NCBI RefSeq assembly: GCF_003007735.2
Contig: NZ_PXNQ02000001.1
Coordinates: forward strand, 434,001 to 498,000
DNA length: 64,000 nucleotides
Reading direction: 5' to 3'
Origin: Paracoccus methylarcula
GTDB lineage: Bacteria > Pseudomonadota > Alphaproteobacteria > Rhodobacterales > Rhodobacteraceae
The notes below the pieces were generated by a model. It ran no database searches, had not been told where the DNA came from, and worked only from the letters and a program-made list of their open reading frames with translations. Shown here in pieces: positions 9,494 through 19,376 of the stretch. Every line of letters starts with the position of its first letter. Positions within the stretch are counted from its first letter, which is position 1. The translations under genes and the position numbers were made by a program.

Positions 9494-10351
9494 TCAGCGG
9501 CGCGCCATCGAGGGCGGCGCTTTCCATGGCGGGGCGATGGTCGGAGCGCCGAAATAGTATCCCTGCATGCAGTCGATCCCCATTTCGATCAGGAAACCGG
9601 CCTCTTCCGCGGTTTCCACCGATTCCGCGACAGTGAACATGTCGAAATGATGTGCGATGGATTGCAGTGCGCGTGTCAGCACCTGATTGTCGGGATGTTC
9701 GGTGATCCGGCGGATGAACTGACCGTCGATCTTGATCATGTCGAAACAGAAATCCCGCAGGTAACGGAAAGAAGTATAACCGGCTCCGAAGTCGTCCAGG
9801 GCAAGGCTGACACCGTGCCGCTGAACCTCTCGCATGAATTCTACCACCTGTTGGGGCAACTTGATCGCCGAGCTTTCGGTGATTTCGAGGATCAGCCTTT
9901 CCGCAACATGTGGATTACCGTTCAGGCCTTCGCGCAGGATACGGTTCCATTCGGGGTAGCCGATGGACCTTGCAGACATGTTCACGGCCAGTCGCAGCGT
10001 AGGGGTCTCGGACAGGGCCTGCAGGCCGAGGGAGAGCGACAGGCAGTCGATCTGGCGCCCCAGTTCCGTCGTTTCCGCATTGGGCATGAAATCCTTGAGT
10101 GGCACGAGACGACCGCTATCGTCGACGATTCGGATCAACCCCTCGTAATAAGCAACCCGTTGCGATTGCCTGGCCTGCACGATCGGCTGATAGGCCAGCA
10201 GCCCGCGCCCCTTTTCAACAGCGGCACGGACCGAGGAAAGGGTGATGCGGTCCTGCTGGCTGATGACATAATCCAGCGGTGAACCGATGGGAGAGATCGC
10301 GTCGCTCACGTCTACCTCTTCTTCCGGATAGATTCCTTGCACTCCGGTCAT
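9494..10351 (-). CDS. EAL domain protein (probable cyclic-di-GMP phosphodiesterase)
   Basis: A stand-alone EAL domain of 285 residues with no GGDEF partner, no membrane segment and no obvious sensor domain beyond a 45-residue leader. EAL enzymes hydrolyse c-di-GMP to pGpG. The signature is EGLIR at 70-74 (Gly in place of the usual Ala/Leu). The other metal and catalytic residues look complete: NMSARS near 124, the Glu of LEITESS, LDDFGAGYTSFRYL with both Asp, the Lys of MIKIDGQF, AESVET and QGYYFG. It is therefore probably active. It does not appear to be part of an operon. Confidence 0.9.
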   Translation of the reverse strand: MTGVQGIYPEEEVDVSDAISPIGSPLDYVISQQDRITLSSVRAAVEKGRGLLAYQPIVQARQSQRVAYYEGLIRIVDDSGRLVPLKDFMPNAETTELGRQIDCLSLSLGLQALSETPTLRLAVNMSARSIGYPEWNRILREGLNGNPHVAERLILEITESSAIKLPQQVVEFMREVQRHGVSLALDDFGAGYTSFRYLRDFCFDMIKIDGQFIRRITEHPDNQVLTRALQSIAHHFDMFTVAESVETAEEAGFLIEMGIDCMQGYYFGAPTIAPPWKAPPSMARR

Positions 10352-10405
10352 GTTTGCCTAACTTGGCGCAAACAGGCAGAAAATCTGAACTCGGGGTTAA
10401 CGCGC

Positions 10406-10984
10406 ATGGACAAGAGATGTGGCTGGTGCGGCGATGACCCGCTTTACGTCGCTTATCACGACAGCGAATGGGGTGTGCCGGAATACGATGCCCGCGCATT
10501 GTGGGAAAAGCTGGTGCTCGACGGTTTCCAGGCGGGGTTGAGCTGGATTACCATCCTGCGCAAGCGTGACGGGTTCCGCGAGGAATTCGAGGGTTTCGAC
10601 CCCGAGCGTGTTGCCCGGTGGGACGAGGCGCGGATAGAAAAGGCACTGAAGAATCCGGGGATTATCCGGCATCGCGGCAAGATCGCCGCAACGGTGCGCG
10701 GCGCGCAGCTTTTTCTGGAAATCGAGCAGGGCGAGGGGTTCTCACCCTACCTTTGGTCATTCGTGGGCGGCAGGCCCGTTCAGAACCGTTTCGCGACGCT
10801 GGCCGAGGTGCCGACCGACACGGCTGAATCGGCGTCCATGTCCAAGGCATTGAAAAAGCGTGGGTTCAATTTCTGCGGTCCAGTCATCACCTATGCCTTC
10901 ATGCAGGCCACCGGGATGGTGAACGATCACCTCACCACCTGCCCGCGACATGCCGAGGTCAGGGCGCTGTCAACTGGCGGATGA
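10406..10984 (+). CDS. tag: DNA-3-methyladenine glycosylase I
   Basis: Base-excision repair glycosylase that removes 3-methyladenine from alkylated DNA. The 192-residue protein has the complete zinc site of the family, Cys5, His18, His175 and Cys179 (in NDHLTTCPRH), and the substrate-pocket region VLDGFQAGLSW. The ATG at 10406 gives the canonical start MDKRCGWCGDD. Its last 26 bases overlap the 3' end of the convergent thioredoxin-like gene. Confidence 0.95.
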   Translation: MDKRCGWCGDDPLYVAYHDSEWGVPEYDARALWEKLVLDGFQAGLSWITILRKRDGFREEFEGFDPERVARWDEARIEKALKNPGIIRHRGKIAATVRGAQLFLEIEQGEGFSPYLWSFVGGRPVQNRFATLAEVPTDTAESASMSKALKKRGFNFCGPVITYAFMQATGMVNDHLTTCPRHAEVRALSTGG

Positions 10985-11507
10985 CATCCTTGGCGGCATC
11001 GCTCGACCAGTCCGCGTCGCCCACGAGCCGGGCGACCTCGTTGCCGTCGCGGTCGATCAGCACGCTGACCGGAAGCCCAACCACACCCATGTCACGCGCC
11101 AGCTTCTGCTTGGGATCCAGCAGGACGGGCAGGTTCTCGACACCGGTTTCATTGAAAAATTTATCTATTTTCTCTGGCGGGTTGCGGCCGGTCGCAATGG
11201 TCACGACCTGGAAATCATCCCCGCCCAGTTCGGCCTGCAGCGCATCCAGCGAGGGCATCTCCTCGCGGCAGGGATAGCACCATGTGGCCCAGAAATTCAC
11301 CAGGATGACCTTGCCCTTGTAATCGATGAGGCTGTGGGTGTTGCCATCCGGATCCGTAAAGGTGGTTTCCGGTATGGCCGGTGCGTCCTCGGAGGGCACC
11401 AGCTTGACCAGCCCGCCATCCTTGGCCGCCTGCCAGTCGATCTCACCCGCGAACGCGGCGTTTGCACCTAAAACCAGTGCCGTATAAAGCAGGACTCGAC
11501 GCAGCAT
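10959..11507 (-). CDS. TlpA-like thiol:disulfide oxidoreductase
   Basis: Thioredoxin-fold protein of the TlpA/ResA (AhpC-TSA/Redoxin) type, 182 residues, exported by an N-terminal signal peptide ([15 protein letters not shown], cut near residue 20). The redox motif WCYPC is at 76-80, and the cis-Pro region is [11 protein letters not shown]. Such proteins reduce periplasmic disulfides, often for cytochrome c or oxidase assembly; the partner here is unknown. The ATG at 11507 is preceded by GGAGGT. The gene is divergent from argH with only 21 bases between the two starts, so their promoters overlap or lie inside the neighbouring gene. Confidence 0.88.
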   Translation of the reverse strand: MLRRVLLYTALVLGANAAFAGEIDWQAAKDGGLVKLVPSEDAPAIPETTFTDPDGNTHSLIDYKGKVILVNFWATWCYPCREEMPSLDALQAELGGDDFQVVTIATGRNPPEKIDKFFNETGVENLPVLLDPKQKLARDMGVVGLPVSVLIDRDGNEVARLVGDADWSSDAAKDVIRQLTAP

Positions 11508-11528
11508 TTGACCTCCGAAGGACTGACA

Positions 11529-12935
11529 ATGACCGACCGGCCCGAAAACAAGGATGCCGCCAACAGCATGTGGGGCGGGCGCTTTGCCGCCGGGCCCGAC
11601 GCGATCATGGAGGCGATCAACGCCTCGATCGGTTTCGACCGGCGGCTCTACGCCCAGGATATCCGGGGCAGCCGGGCCCACGCCGCGATGCTCGCCGCGC
11701 AAGGCATCATCAGCGATAGCGATGCAAGCGCGATCGGGGAAGGCCTCCTCACGGTCTTGTCAGAGATCGAGGCCGGGGATTTCCCGTTCCAGACGGCGCT
11801 GGAAGACATCCACATGAATGTCGAGGCGCGGCTGAAGGAGATCATCGGGGAACCCGCAGGCCGCCTGCATACGGGCCGCTCGCGCAATGATCAGGTGGCG
11901 ACGGATTTCCGGCTATGGGTGCGCGATCAGTGCGACGCGGCCATCGCGGGGCTGGATGCGCTGATCCGCGCCGCATTGTCGCAGGCCGAGGCGGGCGCGG
12001 ATTGGGTCATGCCGGGCTTTACCCATCTGCAGACCGCGCAGCCGGTGACGTGGGGGCATCACATGATGGCCTATGCCGAGATGTTCGGCCGCGACCTGTC
12101 GCGCTTCCGGGACGCCCGCCGCCGGATGAACGAATCACCCCTTGGTGCCGCGGCACTGGCCGGAACCGGCTATCCCATCGACCGCGAGGCCACGGCGTCT
12201 GCGCTTGGCTTCGACCGGCCGATGGCCAACAGTCTCGATGCCGTCAGCGACCGGGATTTCGCGCTCGAATTCCTGTCTGCGGCCTCGATCTGCGCGGTGC
12301 ATCTGTCACGGCTGTCGGAGGAACTGGTGATCTGGTCATCCGCGCAGTTCCGATTCGTGTCGATGTCGGACAAATGGTCCACTGGCTCCAGCATCATGCC
12401 GCAGAAGCGCAACCCCGACGCGGCAGAGCTGATCCGCGCCAAGATCGGCCGGATCCTGGGGGCGACGGTGGCGCTGTTCACGGTGATGAAGGGGCTGCCC
12501 TTGGCCTATTCCAAGGACATGCAGGAGGACAAGGAGCAGGTCTTCGACGCCGCCGACCACCTGATGCTGGCGCTGGCCGCGATGGCGGGGATGCTGTCGG
12601 ATCTGAGCGCCAATCGCGAGAACATGGAGGCGGCGGCATCAAGCGGCTTCTCGACCGCGACCGACCTTGCCGACTGGCTGGTGCGCGAGGCGGGGCTACC
12701 CTTCCGCGAGGCGCATCACGTCACCGGCTCGCTCGTCGCACTGGCCGAGAAGAAGGGCTGCGATCTGGACGAGTTGTCCCTGACCGAGATGCAATCGGTC
12801 AATCCGGCGATAAATCAGTCGGTCTATTCCGTTCTTGGTGTTCACAATTCCGTCGCCTCGCGGCAAAGCTATGGCGGGACTGCCCCCGATCAGGTTCGCG
12901 CGCAGATCGCGCGCTGGAAGGAGATACTTGCATGA
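11529..12935 (+). CDS. argH: Argininosuccinate lyase
   Basis: Last enzyme of arginine synthesis, splitting argininosuccinate to arginine and fumarate. The 468-residue protein carries the fumarase/aspartase superfamily signature [12 protein letters not shown] and the conserved HTGRSRND and [10 protein letters not shown] regions. The ATG at 11529 is preceded by GAAGGA; a TTG 21 bases earlier is less likely. Its stop overlaps the ATG of the small lipoprotein gene (ATGA), which in turn overlaps lysA, so argH-lptM-lysA is one coupled operon. Confidence 0.97.
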   Translation: MTDRPENKDAANSMWGGRFAAGPDAIMEAINASIGFDRRLYAQDIRGSRAHAAMLAAQGIISDSDASAIGEGLLTVLSEIEAGDFPFQTALEDIHMNVEARLKEIIGEPAGRLHTGRSRNDQVATDFRLWVRDQCDAAIAGLDALIRAALSQAEAGADWVMPGFTHLQTAQPVTWGHHMMAYAEMFGRDLSRFRDARRRMNESPLGAAALAGTGYPIDREATASALGFDRPMANSLDAVSDRDFALEFLSAASICAVHLSRLSEELVIWSSAQFRFVSMSDKWSTGSSIMPQKRNPDAAELIRAKIGRILGATVALFTVMKGLPLAYSKDMQEDKEQVFDAADHLMLALAAMAGMLSDLSANRENMEAAASSGFSTATDLADWLVREAGLPFREAHHVTGSLVALAEKKGCDLDELSLTEMQSVNPAINQSVYSVLGVHNSVASRQSYGGTAPDQVRAQIARWKEILA

Positions 12936-13069
12936 GATTCCTGGCATTGTTCGCGATACTCGCCGTGACCGCCTGCGGCGTCGATGGTCCGCCCGAACGA
13001 CCGGTGGCGCAGAAGCCGGGCGTGTCGATCTCCGGGCATGCGACGGTCGGAGCCGTCACCGAGCTCTGA
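12932..13069 (+). CDS. Small lipoprotein (LptM-like)
   Basis: A 45-residue lipoprotein with a signal peptide ending in the lipobox VTAC, Cys15 being the lipidation site. The short mature part is proline-rich ([12 protein letters not shown]). Small lipoproteins of this size directly before lysA belong to the LptM/YifL group, which in E. coli helps the LPS translocon LptDE mature; the assignment rests on size, lipobox and position. It starts inside the argH stop (ATGA) and its own stop overlaps the lysA start (TGATG). Confidence 0.82.
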   Translation: MRFLALFAILAVTACGVDGPPERPVAQKPGVSISGHATVGAVTEL

Positions 13070-14334
13070 TGGATCACTTCAACTACCATGACGGCGCGTT
13101 GCATGCCGAAGAGGTGCCGCTGTCGCGCATTGCGGCAGAGGTCGGCACCCCGGTCTATGTCTACTCGGCGGCGACCCTGACCCGGCATTTCGGGCTGTTC
13201 CGGCAGGCGCTGGACTGGACCGAGCATCTGGTCTGTTTCGCGGTCAAGGCGAATTCGAACCTCGCCGTGCTCAAGCTGATGGGCGATATGGGCGCGGGGA
13301 TGGATGTCGTCTCGGGCGGGGAATACGCGCGGGCGCGTGCCGCGGGCGTGCCGGGGGACCGGATCGTCTTCTCGGGTGTCGGCAAGACGCTGGCCGAGAT
13401 GCGGCAGGCCATCGAGGGCGGCATCCGCCAGTTCAACATCGAAAGCGAGCCCGAGATGCGGGCGCTGTCGGAACTGGCCGCCTCGATGGGAGCCGAGGTT
13501 CCGGTGGCGATCCGGGTGAACCCGGATGTGGACGCCAAGACGCATGAAAAGATCGCCACGGGCAAATCCGAGAACAAGTTCGGCATCCCCATCGCCCGCG
13601 CGCGCGAGGTCTATGCCGAGGCGGCGCGCCTGCCGGGGCTGCGTGTCGTTGGCGTGGATGTGCATATCGGCAGCCAACTGACCGACCTGGAACCCTACCG
13701 GCTGGCCTATGGCAAGGTTGCAGAACTGACCCGCGCATTGCGGGCCGACGGCCATTCCATCACCCGGCTGGACCTGGGCGGGGGATTGGGGATCCCCTAT
13801 CGCCGCGACAACAACGCTCCGCCCCTGCCGATCGAATATGGCCAGGTCATCCGCGACAGCGTGGGTGATCTGGGCTGCGAGATCGAGATCGAGCCGGGCC
13901 GCAATATCGTCGGCAATGCCGGGGTCCTGCTGACCTCGGTGATCTGGCTGAAAGAGGGCGAGGGCCGCGATTTCCTGATCGTGGACGCGGCGATGAACGA
14001 CCTGCTGCGCCCGTCCATGTATGGCGCGCATCACGACATCGTGCCGGTAACCGAACCTGCCGTGGGGGCCGATGTCAGGGCCTTCGACGTGGTCGGGCCG
14101 GTCTGCGAATCAGGGGATACCTTCCAGAAAGGCACCCAGTTGCCCGGGCTGGTGGCGGGCGATCTGGTCGCGTTCCGCTCGGCCGGGGCTTACGGCGCGG
14201 TGATGGCGTCGGAATATAATTCCCGGCCTTTGGTGCCCGAGGTGCTGGTCAGCGGCGATCAATTCGCCGTCATCAGGGCGAGACCGACATTTGAGGAAAT
14301 GCTGGCGCGCGATACCATCCCGGAATGGCTTTGA
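13069..14334 (+). CDS. lysA: Diaminopimelate decarboxylase
   Basis: PLP enzyme that decarboxylates meso-diaminopimelate to lysine. Fold type III decarboxylase of 421 residues; the PLP lysine is Lys60 in CFAVKANSN. HIGSQ and the glycine loop GGGLGIPY bind the phosphate, and the active-site Cys is in GPVCESGDTF. The start overlaps the lipoprotein stop (TGATG), giving translational coupling with argH-lptM. Confidence 0.97.
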   Translation: MDHFNYHDGALHAEEVPLSRIAAEVGTPVYVYSAATLTRHFGLFRQALDWTEHLVCFAVKANSNLAVLKLMGDMGAGMDVVSGGEYARARAAGVPGDRIVFSGVGKTLAEMRQAIEGGIRQFNIESEPEMRALSELAASMGAEVPVAIRVNPDVDAKTHEKIATGKSENKFGIPIARAREVYAEAARLPGLRVVGVDVHIGSQLTDLEPYRLAYGKVAELTRALRADGHSITRLDLGGGLGIPYRRDNNAPPLPIEYGQVIRDSVGDLGCEIEIEPGRNIVGNAGVLLTSVIWLKEGEGRDFLIVDAAMNDLLRPSMYGAHHDIVPVTEPAVGADVRAFDVVGPVCESGDTFQKGTQLPGLVAGDLVAFRSAGAYGAVMASEYNSRPLVPEVLVSGDQFAVIRARPTFEEMLARDTIPEWL

Positions 14335-14360
14335 GGCGGCACAGGGATCGGATGTCACAG

Positions 14361-14410
14361 CCGGGGGCACCGCCCCCGGACCCCCGAGGTATTTGGGCAA
14401 AGAAGAAGGG
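14361..14410 (+). repeat. GC-rich hairpin repeat with conserved tail, copy 1
   Basis: Stem CCGGGGGC / GCCCCCGG with a 3-base loop, then ACCCCCGAGG and the tail TATTTGGGCAAAGAAGAAGG. It sits between lysA and the next gene, and its purine-rich tail ends just before the likely GTG start at 14415, where AAGAAGGGG can act as the ribosome binding site. See copies at 25288, 30125, 31224, 39984 and 61877. Confidence 0.7.
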
Positions 14411-14414
14411 GCAG

Positions 14415-16885
14415 GTGTCCCTTGCACTGCGGCTGACCCGTTGGGGCATGGTGTGGGAGCGTGCGGCGCGGGCCTTTTGGCCGCTGGCCGGATTGCTGTC
14501 GGGCCTGTTCGCGGCATTCTCCTTGGGCGGCGTTGGCGCGGTGCCGCCCGCCATTCTGCCATGGCTGGCAGGTGGGGCGCTGGTTGCCCTGCTGGTAGCG
14601 GCGATCCGGGGCGGGCTGCGTTTTCGCCGGGTTCGCGAGGCCGAGGCGGTCGAGCGGTTGGACCGGACCTTGCCGGGGCGGCCCCTGACGGCGCTGCGGG
14701 ACCGGGCGGCGATTGGCGGCGAGGGGGCGCTCTGGCAGGCACATCTGGCACAGATGGAGATGGAGGCGGCGCGGGCGCGGGCGGTGCGTCCCGATGCCGA
14801 TCTCGCGCGGCGCGATCCGTTCGCCCTGCGGCTGGCCGCGTTGGTCGCGCTGGTCATGGCGCTGATTTTCGGCGGCACCGCCCAGATGGGGCAGGGGATC
14901 TCGGCCATCGCGGCGACCATCAACCCGCCATCTCCGGGTGTGGAAGAGGGTGCGCGTGGTCCCGGATGGGAAGGCTGGGCGGAACCTCCGGCCTATACCC
15001 GGCGCCCGACGATCTACCTGAACGCATTGCCCGAGGGCGAAATGCTGGAACTGCCGAAGGGCAGCATCGTGACGTTCCGGCTCTATGGCGAGACCGCCGA
15101 ACTGACGCAGGATATCGGGCCGGAGCGGGGGGAGGATGCGCGTGCCCCGGAATTCCGTGCCGAGCGCTCGGGCGTGATCGGGATCGCCGGCCGCCGCTTT
15201 GCCGTGACCGTGTTGCCGGATCTGCCGCCGGTCATCCGGGCCGGGGCGGCGGCAACCCGGCGCGCGACGGGCGGATGGTGCAGCCTTTCGAGGCCGAGGA
15301 CGATCACGGGGTCGTTTCGGGCGAGGCCCGGATCGAGTTGAACCTGCCGGATGTGTCTCGGGAATTCGGGCTGGCGGTGGAACCGGAACCGCGCGAAGCC
15401 CTGTCTCTCGATCTACCCTTGCCGCGATCAGGCGATCGCAGCGTTCTGCGCGGGCAGTTGGTTCAGGACCTGTCGCGGCATCCCTGGGCGAACATGCCCG
15501 TCAATCTCACCCTGCGGGCAATCGACGGAATCGAGCAAGAAGGGCAAGCTCCCCCGGCCGAGATGGTTTTGCCGGGGCGGCGGTTCTTCGACCCGCTGGC
15601 TGCCGCGTTGATCGAGTTGCGCCGCGATCTGCTGTGGTCGCGCGAGAATGCCGGGCGGAGCGCCGAGATCCTGCGGGCGGTCACATGGCAACCGGAGGGT
15701 TTTGTCGAAGAGCCGCTATATCTGCAATTGCGGGGTGCGGTGCGGGTGCTTGAATCCGGCCCGTTGAGCGAGGAGGCGCGCGACAAGCTGGCCGAGGCCC
15801 TGTGGAAGGCGGCCGTGCTGGTCGAGGATGGCGGGCTGGCCGATGCCCTTGAGCGGATGAAGCAGGCGCAGGAAAAGCTGTCCGAGGCGATCCGCAATGG
15901 TGCCAGTCCCGACGAGATCCAGCGGTTGATGAACGAGCTGAAGGAAGCCACCGACGCCTATACGCGGATGCTGGCGGAACAGGGCAAGGAGGATCCGTCC
16001 GAACGCTTCACCCGGAACCAGGAGCGGCAGGAGATCACCGGAGACCAGATCCAGCAGATGATGGATGAGATCCAGCGGTTGATGAACGAGGGCCGGATGG
16101 CCGAGGCCCAGCAACTGCTGGAGCAGTTCAACCGCATGATGGAAAACCTTCAGGTCACCCAGGGTCAGGGCGGCGAAGGCCGTCAGGGTGGCGGCGAGGG
16201 CAATCAGTCGATGAACCGCCTTGCAGATACCTTGCGCGAACAGCAGCGCCTGTCGGATGAGGCCTTCCGCGAGATGCAGGAGCAGTTCGGAGAAGGGCGG
16301 CTTGGCCAGACCCCGGAAAGCGCCGATGAACTGGCGCAGCGCCAGCGCGAATTGCGGGAAGAGTTGGGGCAGCAACGGGGCATGCTTCCCGGCCAAGGCT
16401 CCGAATCCGGCGACGATGCGGGACAACGGCTGGACGATGCCGGGCGCGCCATGGAAGATGCCGAGCAGGCCTTGCGAGACGGTGACCTGGGCGGAGCGTT
16501 GCAGCGGCAGGCCGATGCGATCCAATCGATGCGCGAGGGGATGCGTGCGCTTGGCGACATGCTGGGGCAAGGCGAACAGCGTCGGGCAGGCGATGATCGG
16601 GAGGGAGGGCAGGATCAGCCCGGTCAGCCATCCGGACCTTCAGAGGAGCAGGAGCGGCAGAGCGGATCGGCCTCTCCGCGTGATGGCCGCCCGGTGCTGG
16701 ACCCGTTGGGGCGGCAGCAGCCCGGGAACGGCAATGTGATCACCTCTGGCGATCCCTTGGCGGAGGGAAGCGATCCTGCGGCGCGGGCGCGCGATCTTCT
16801 GGATGAAATCCGGCGCCGGAGCGGCGAGCGTGAACGGCCGCGGGATGAACGCGACTATCTGGGGCGGTTGCTGGACCGGTTCTGA
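14415..16885 (+). pseudogene. TIGR02302 family membrane protein (DUF4175), interrupted by a one-base frameshift
   Basis: Large alphaproteobacterial envelope protein of unknown function. The N-terminal part has two hydrophobic segments (around PLAGLLSGLFAAFSL and LAALVALVMALIFGG), then an extracytoplasmic region, and a long C-terminal helical part rich in Gln, Glu and Arg. The first frame breaks down after LPDLPPVIR (about 15235) and stops at 15341. The continuation, DGRMVQPFEAEDDHGVVSGEA and onward to 16885, is one frame back. One missing base between 15231 and 15275, in a run of G/C triplets, explains this; the whole protein would be about 823 residues. I chose the GTG at 14415, which follows AAGAAGGGG; an ATG at 14352 would run through the hairpin repeat. 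Confidence 0.82.
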
Positions 16886-16908
16886 TGTCCGCCGGCCCGC
16901 AGCATGCC

Positions 16909-17682
16909 TCAATCGCGCCGGATCAGCGCCGATCCCTGTTGCTGCAACCATTGCCGCCCGGCATCCACATGCTGGCGATATTGCATCAACTGACGGCCGA
17001 ACTCGCCATTTCCCGCCATCCCCGGCGCCATGGCATAGAGGGCAAGCGCGAATGCCGCGATACCCGCCGCCAGCCCGAAACCGGCGAAATAGCCTTTGCC
17101 GGTTTTTTCGGGCGGTGCACTCTCGTTCCGCATGGTTGCCATCGGGGGGGCGGCAGGTTCGGATGCGGTGGCCATATCACGAGGTTCTGTCCCTGGAGGC
17201 GTCACACCCGGCTCCGGTGGTGTTTCCGTCGTCAAATCGCTCCTGGGCAGGCTGTGTGGCAGATCGCGAATATCCGGCCTGGCCTCGGGATCGGTCACGG
17301 TTGTCGCCGGCCAGTCCGGATCGGGTGCGTCCGATGAATTCTGCGTGATAAGCTCTCCCTGCCGGGCGCGGCGTTCGTATTCCACCTCTTCGCGGAGGAT
17401 ATTAAGGACATTGTCGGGAAGGCGGCGCCTGAGCGGTGGAATGTCGCCGGGAACCGGAGGATGCTTCTTGTCGTCATCCGTGGTGGGAGAGGTGGCGGAG
17501 GGCGCGTGGCGCACGACCGCGGGCTTTTGTGATTCGCCGGATCCCTCGCTTGCCGGGGCGACGGCCAGCCAGACCCGGCCGCAGGCGGTGCATTCCACCT
17601 CTCGCCCGGTTTCGGGGATCGCGTCTTCGGGCAGGCGGTATTCGGTTCCGCATTTCGGACAACCCAGCCTTATTTCACCCAT
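16909..17682 (-). CDS. Zinc-ribbon (MJ0042-type) membrane protein
   Basis: A 257-residue protein with an N-terminal zinc ribbon (CPKCGTEY ... CTACGRVW, four Cys within 40 residues), a long Pro/Asp-rich linker, and one membrane segment near 205-225 (YFAGFGLAAGIAAFALALYAM), leaving a short C-terminal tail outside. Such MJ0042-type ribbon proteins lie next to ftsE-ftsX in Rhodobacteraceae; their role is unknown. The ATG at 17682 follows a GAGGG site. It diverges from ftsE. Confidence 0.85.
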   Translation of the reverse strand: MGEIRLGCPKCGTEYRLPEDAIPETGREVECTACGRVWLAVAPASEGSGESQKPAVVRHAPSATSPTTDDDKKHPPVPGDIPPLRRRLPDNVLNILREEVEYERRARQGELITQNSSDAPDPDWPATTVTDPEARPDIRDLPHSLPRSDLTTETPPEPGVTPPGTEPRDMATASEPAAPPMATMRNESAPPEKTGKGYFAGFGLAAGIAAFALALYAMAPGMAGNGEFGRQLMQYRQHVDAGRQWLQQQGSALIRRD

Positions 17683-17775
17683 GCCACCCTCTCGCATTCG
17701 CTGTGCGGCTGTTCTATCAAGCGCGAGGCCGGCTTCCAAGCGGAAGACCGAGGAACAGGAATTGGGAGAGCGCGC

Positions 17776-18450
17776 TTGATCGAGATGCAGGATGTGAGCT
17801 TTGGCTATCGTGCCGGCTCCGAACTGTTGTCGGGGATGACGCTGAGTCTGCAGCCGGGCATGTTCCATTTCCTGACCGGACCGTCGGGTTCGGGCAAGAC
17901 CACGCTGCTGCGGCTGTGCTATGCCGATCTCTTGCCAACCGCCGGACGGCTGAGCGCCTTCGGCCAGGATGTGGCGGGGCTTTCGCGTGACGGCATCGCC
18001 ATGCTGCGCCGTCGGGTGGGGGTGGTGCACCAGGACACGCAATTCCTTGACCACCTGCCGGTGGCCGAGAATGTGGCGCTGCCGCTGAGCGTCTCGGGGC
18101 AACCGGTTGACATGGCGGCGATGCGCGATCTGCTGGGTTGGGTCCAGCTTGCGCAACATGCCCGCGCGCTGCCGCCATCGCTCTCGGGCGGAGAGCGGCA
18201 GAGGGCGGCGCTGGCGCGGGCGGTGATCCTGTCGCCCGATGTCGTGCTGGCCGATGAGCCGACGGGAAATCTGGACTGGGACATGTCGATGCGGCTGATG
18301 CAATTGCTGATCGAGTTGAACAAGACGGGCAAGGCCGTGCTGGTTGCGACCCATGACCTGAACCTGATCCGTGCCGTCAAGGCGCAGGTCTCGGCCCGGG
18401 TCCTGCGGATCGCGGGCGGCACCTTGCAACTGGCGGGGGCGGACCTGTGA
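17776..18450 (+). CDS. ftsE: Cell division ATP-binding protein FtsE
   Basis: ATPase of the FtsEX complex, which couples the division ring to peptidoglycan hydrolysis in the envelope. All ABC motifs are present in 224 residues: Walker A GPSGSGKTT (35-43), signature LSGGERQ, Walker B VVLADEPTGNLD and the switch His in VATHD. The start is a TTG at 17776, 5 bases after GGGAGAG. ftsX follows with a GTGA overlap. Confidence 0.95.
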   Translation: MIEMQDVSFGYRAGSELLSGMTLSLQPGMFHFLTGPSGSGKTTLLRLCYADLLPTAGRLSAFGQDVAGLSRDGIAMLRRRVGVVHQDTQFLDHLPVAENVALPLSVSGQPVDMAAMRDLLGWVQLAQHARALPPSLSGGERQRAALARAVILSPDVVLADEPTGNLDWDMSMRLMQLLIELNKTGKAVLVATHDLNLIRAVKAQVSARVLRIAGGTLQLAGADL

Positions 18451-19376
18451 AGCGCGGCGAATTCCGGACGCTGAACCTAAAGGCGCTGTGGCAAGGCCTG
18501 GTCGGGCGCGATGGCGGGGCGGGAAACCGCATCGTGCCGCCAACCGGGTTCACCGCCCATCTGACCCTGTTCTCGGCTGGCGCGATGGCGTTCCTGGCGG
18601 TTTTCGCGTTGGCGCTGGCGCTGGCGACGGGCCGATTGGCCGAGCGCTGGTCGTCGGAACTGGCCCAATCGGTGACGGTGCGGGTCGGCGCCTCGGAGGG
18701 AAACCAGGACGCATTGACCCAATCCGTCATGCAGATCCTGCAGACTACGCCGGGGGTTGGCCAACCCAGGTTGCTGCCCGATGACGAAGTGGCGGAACTG
18801 CTCACACCATGGTTCGGCCCGGATCTGCCGATCGACGCCCTGCCGGTGCCCGACCTGATCGAGATGCCGATCGCCGGTCCGGATTTCGATTCCGAAGGGC
18901 TGCGGCTGCGACTGGAGGCAGAGGCTCCGGGGGCGATCCTGGACGATCATACCGAATGGCGGCGGCCCCTGGTGTCCGCCGCGCAGCGCCTGCGGGCCCT
19001 GGGCGTGATATCGCTGGTATTGATCGCGGCGGCTTCGGCGGCGATGATTACCCTTGCCGCCAAGGCGGCGCTGGCCGCGAACGGGCAGGTGATCCAGGTG
19101 CTGAGGCTGATCGGTGCGCGCGACATCACCATCGCCATCGCTTTCGTGCGCCGCTTTACCCATCGCGCCGCCATCGGCGCCGGGGCGGGGACCGTGTTGG
19201 GCATGGGTGCGATGGCATTGCTGCCGAACATGGATGCTGCAGGGGGCTTCCTGACCGGGCTTGGCTTCCATGGCTGGGGCTGGCTGATACCGCTGCTGAT
19301 TCCCGTCGTGGCTGCCGCGGTGGGTTTCTTTGCGACCAAATGGGCGGCATTGAAAATGCTGGAATCGGTGCGATGA
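18447..19376 (+). CDS. ftsX: Cell division protein FtsX
   Basis: Membrane partner of FtsE. The 309-residue protein has the FtsX layout: an N-terminal cytoplasmic part, one membrane segment (AGAMAFLAVFALALALATG), a periplasmic loop of about 100 residues that contacts hydrolase activators, and three C-terminal membrane segments. It begins with GTG overlapping the ftsE stop, and ends overlapping the plsC start (ATGA), so ftsE-ftsX-plsC are coupled. Confidence 0.94.
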   Translation: MKRGEFRTLNLKALWQGLVGRDGGAGNRIVPPTGFTAHLTLFSAGAMAFLAVFALALALATGRLAERWSSELAQSVTVRVGASEGNQDALTQSVMQILQTTPGVGQPRLLPDDEVAELLTPWFGPDLPIDALPVPDLIEMPIAGPDFDSEGLRLRLEAEAPGAILDDHTEWRRPLVSAAQRLRALGVISLVLIAAASAAMITLAAKAALAANGQVIQVLRLIGARDITIAIAFVRRFTHRAAIGAGAGTVLGMGAMALLPNMDAAGGFLTGLGFHGWGWLIPLLIPVVAAAVGFFATKWAALKMLESVR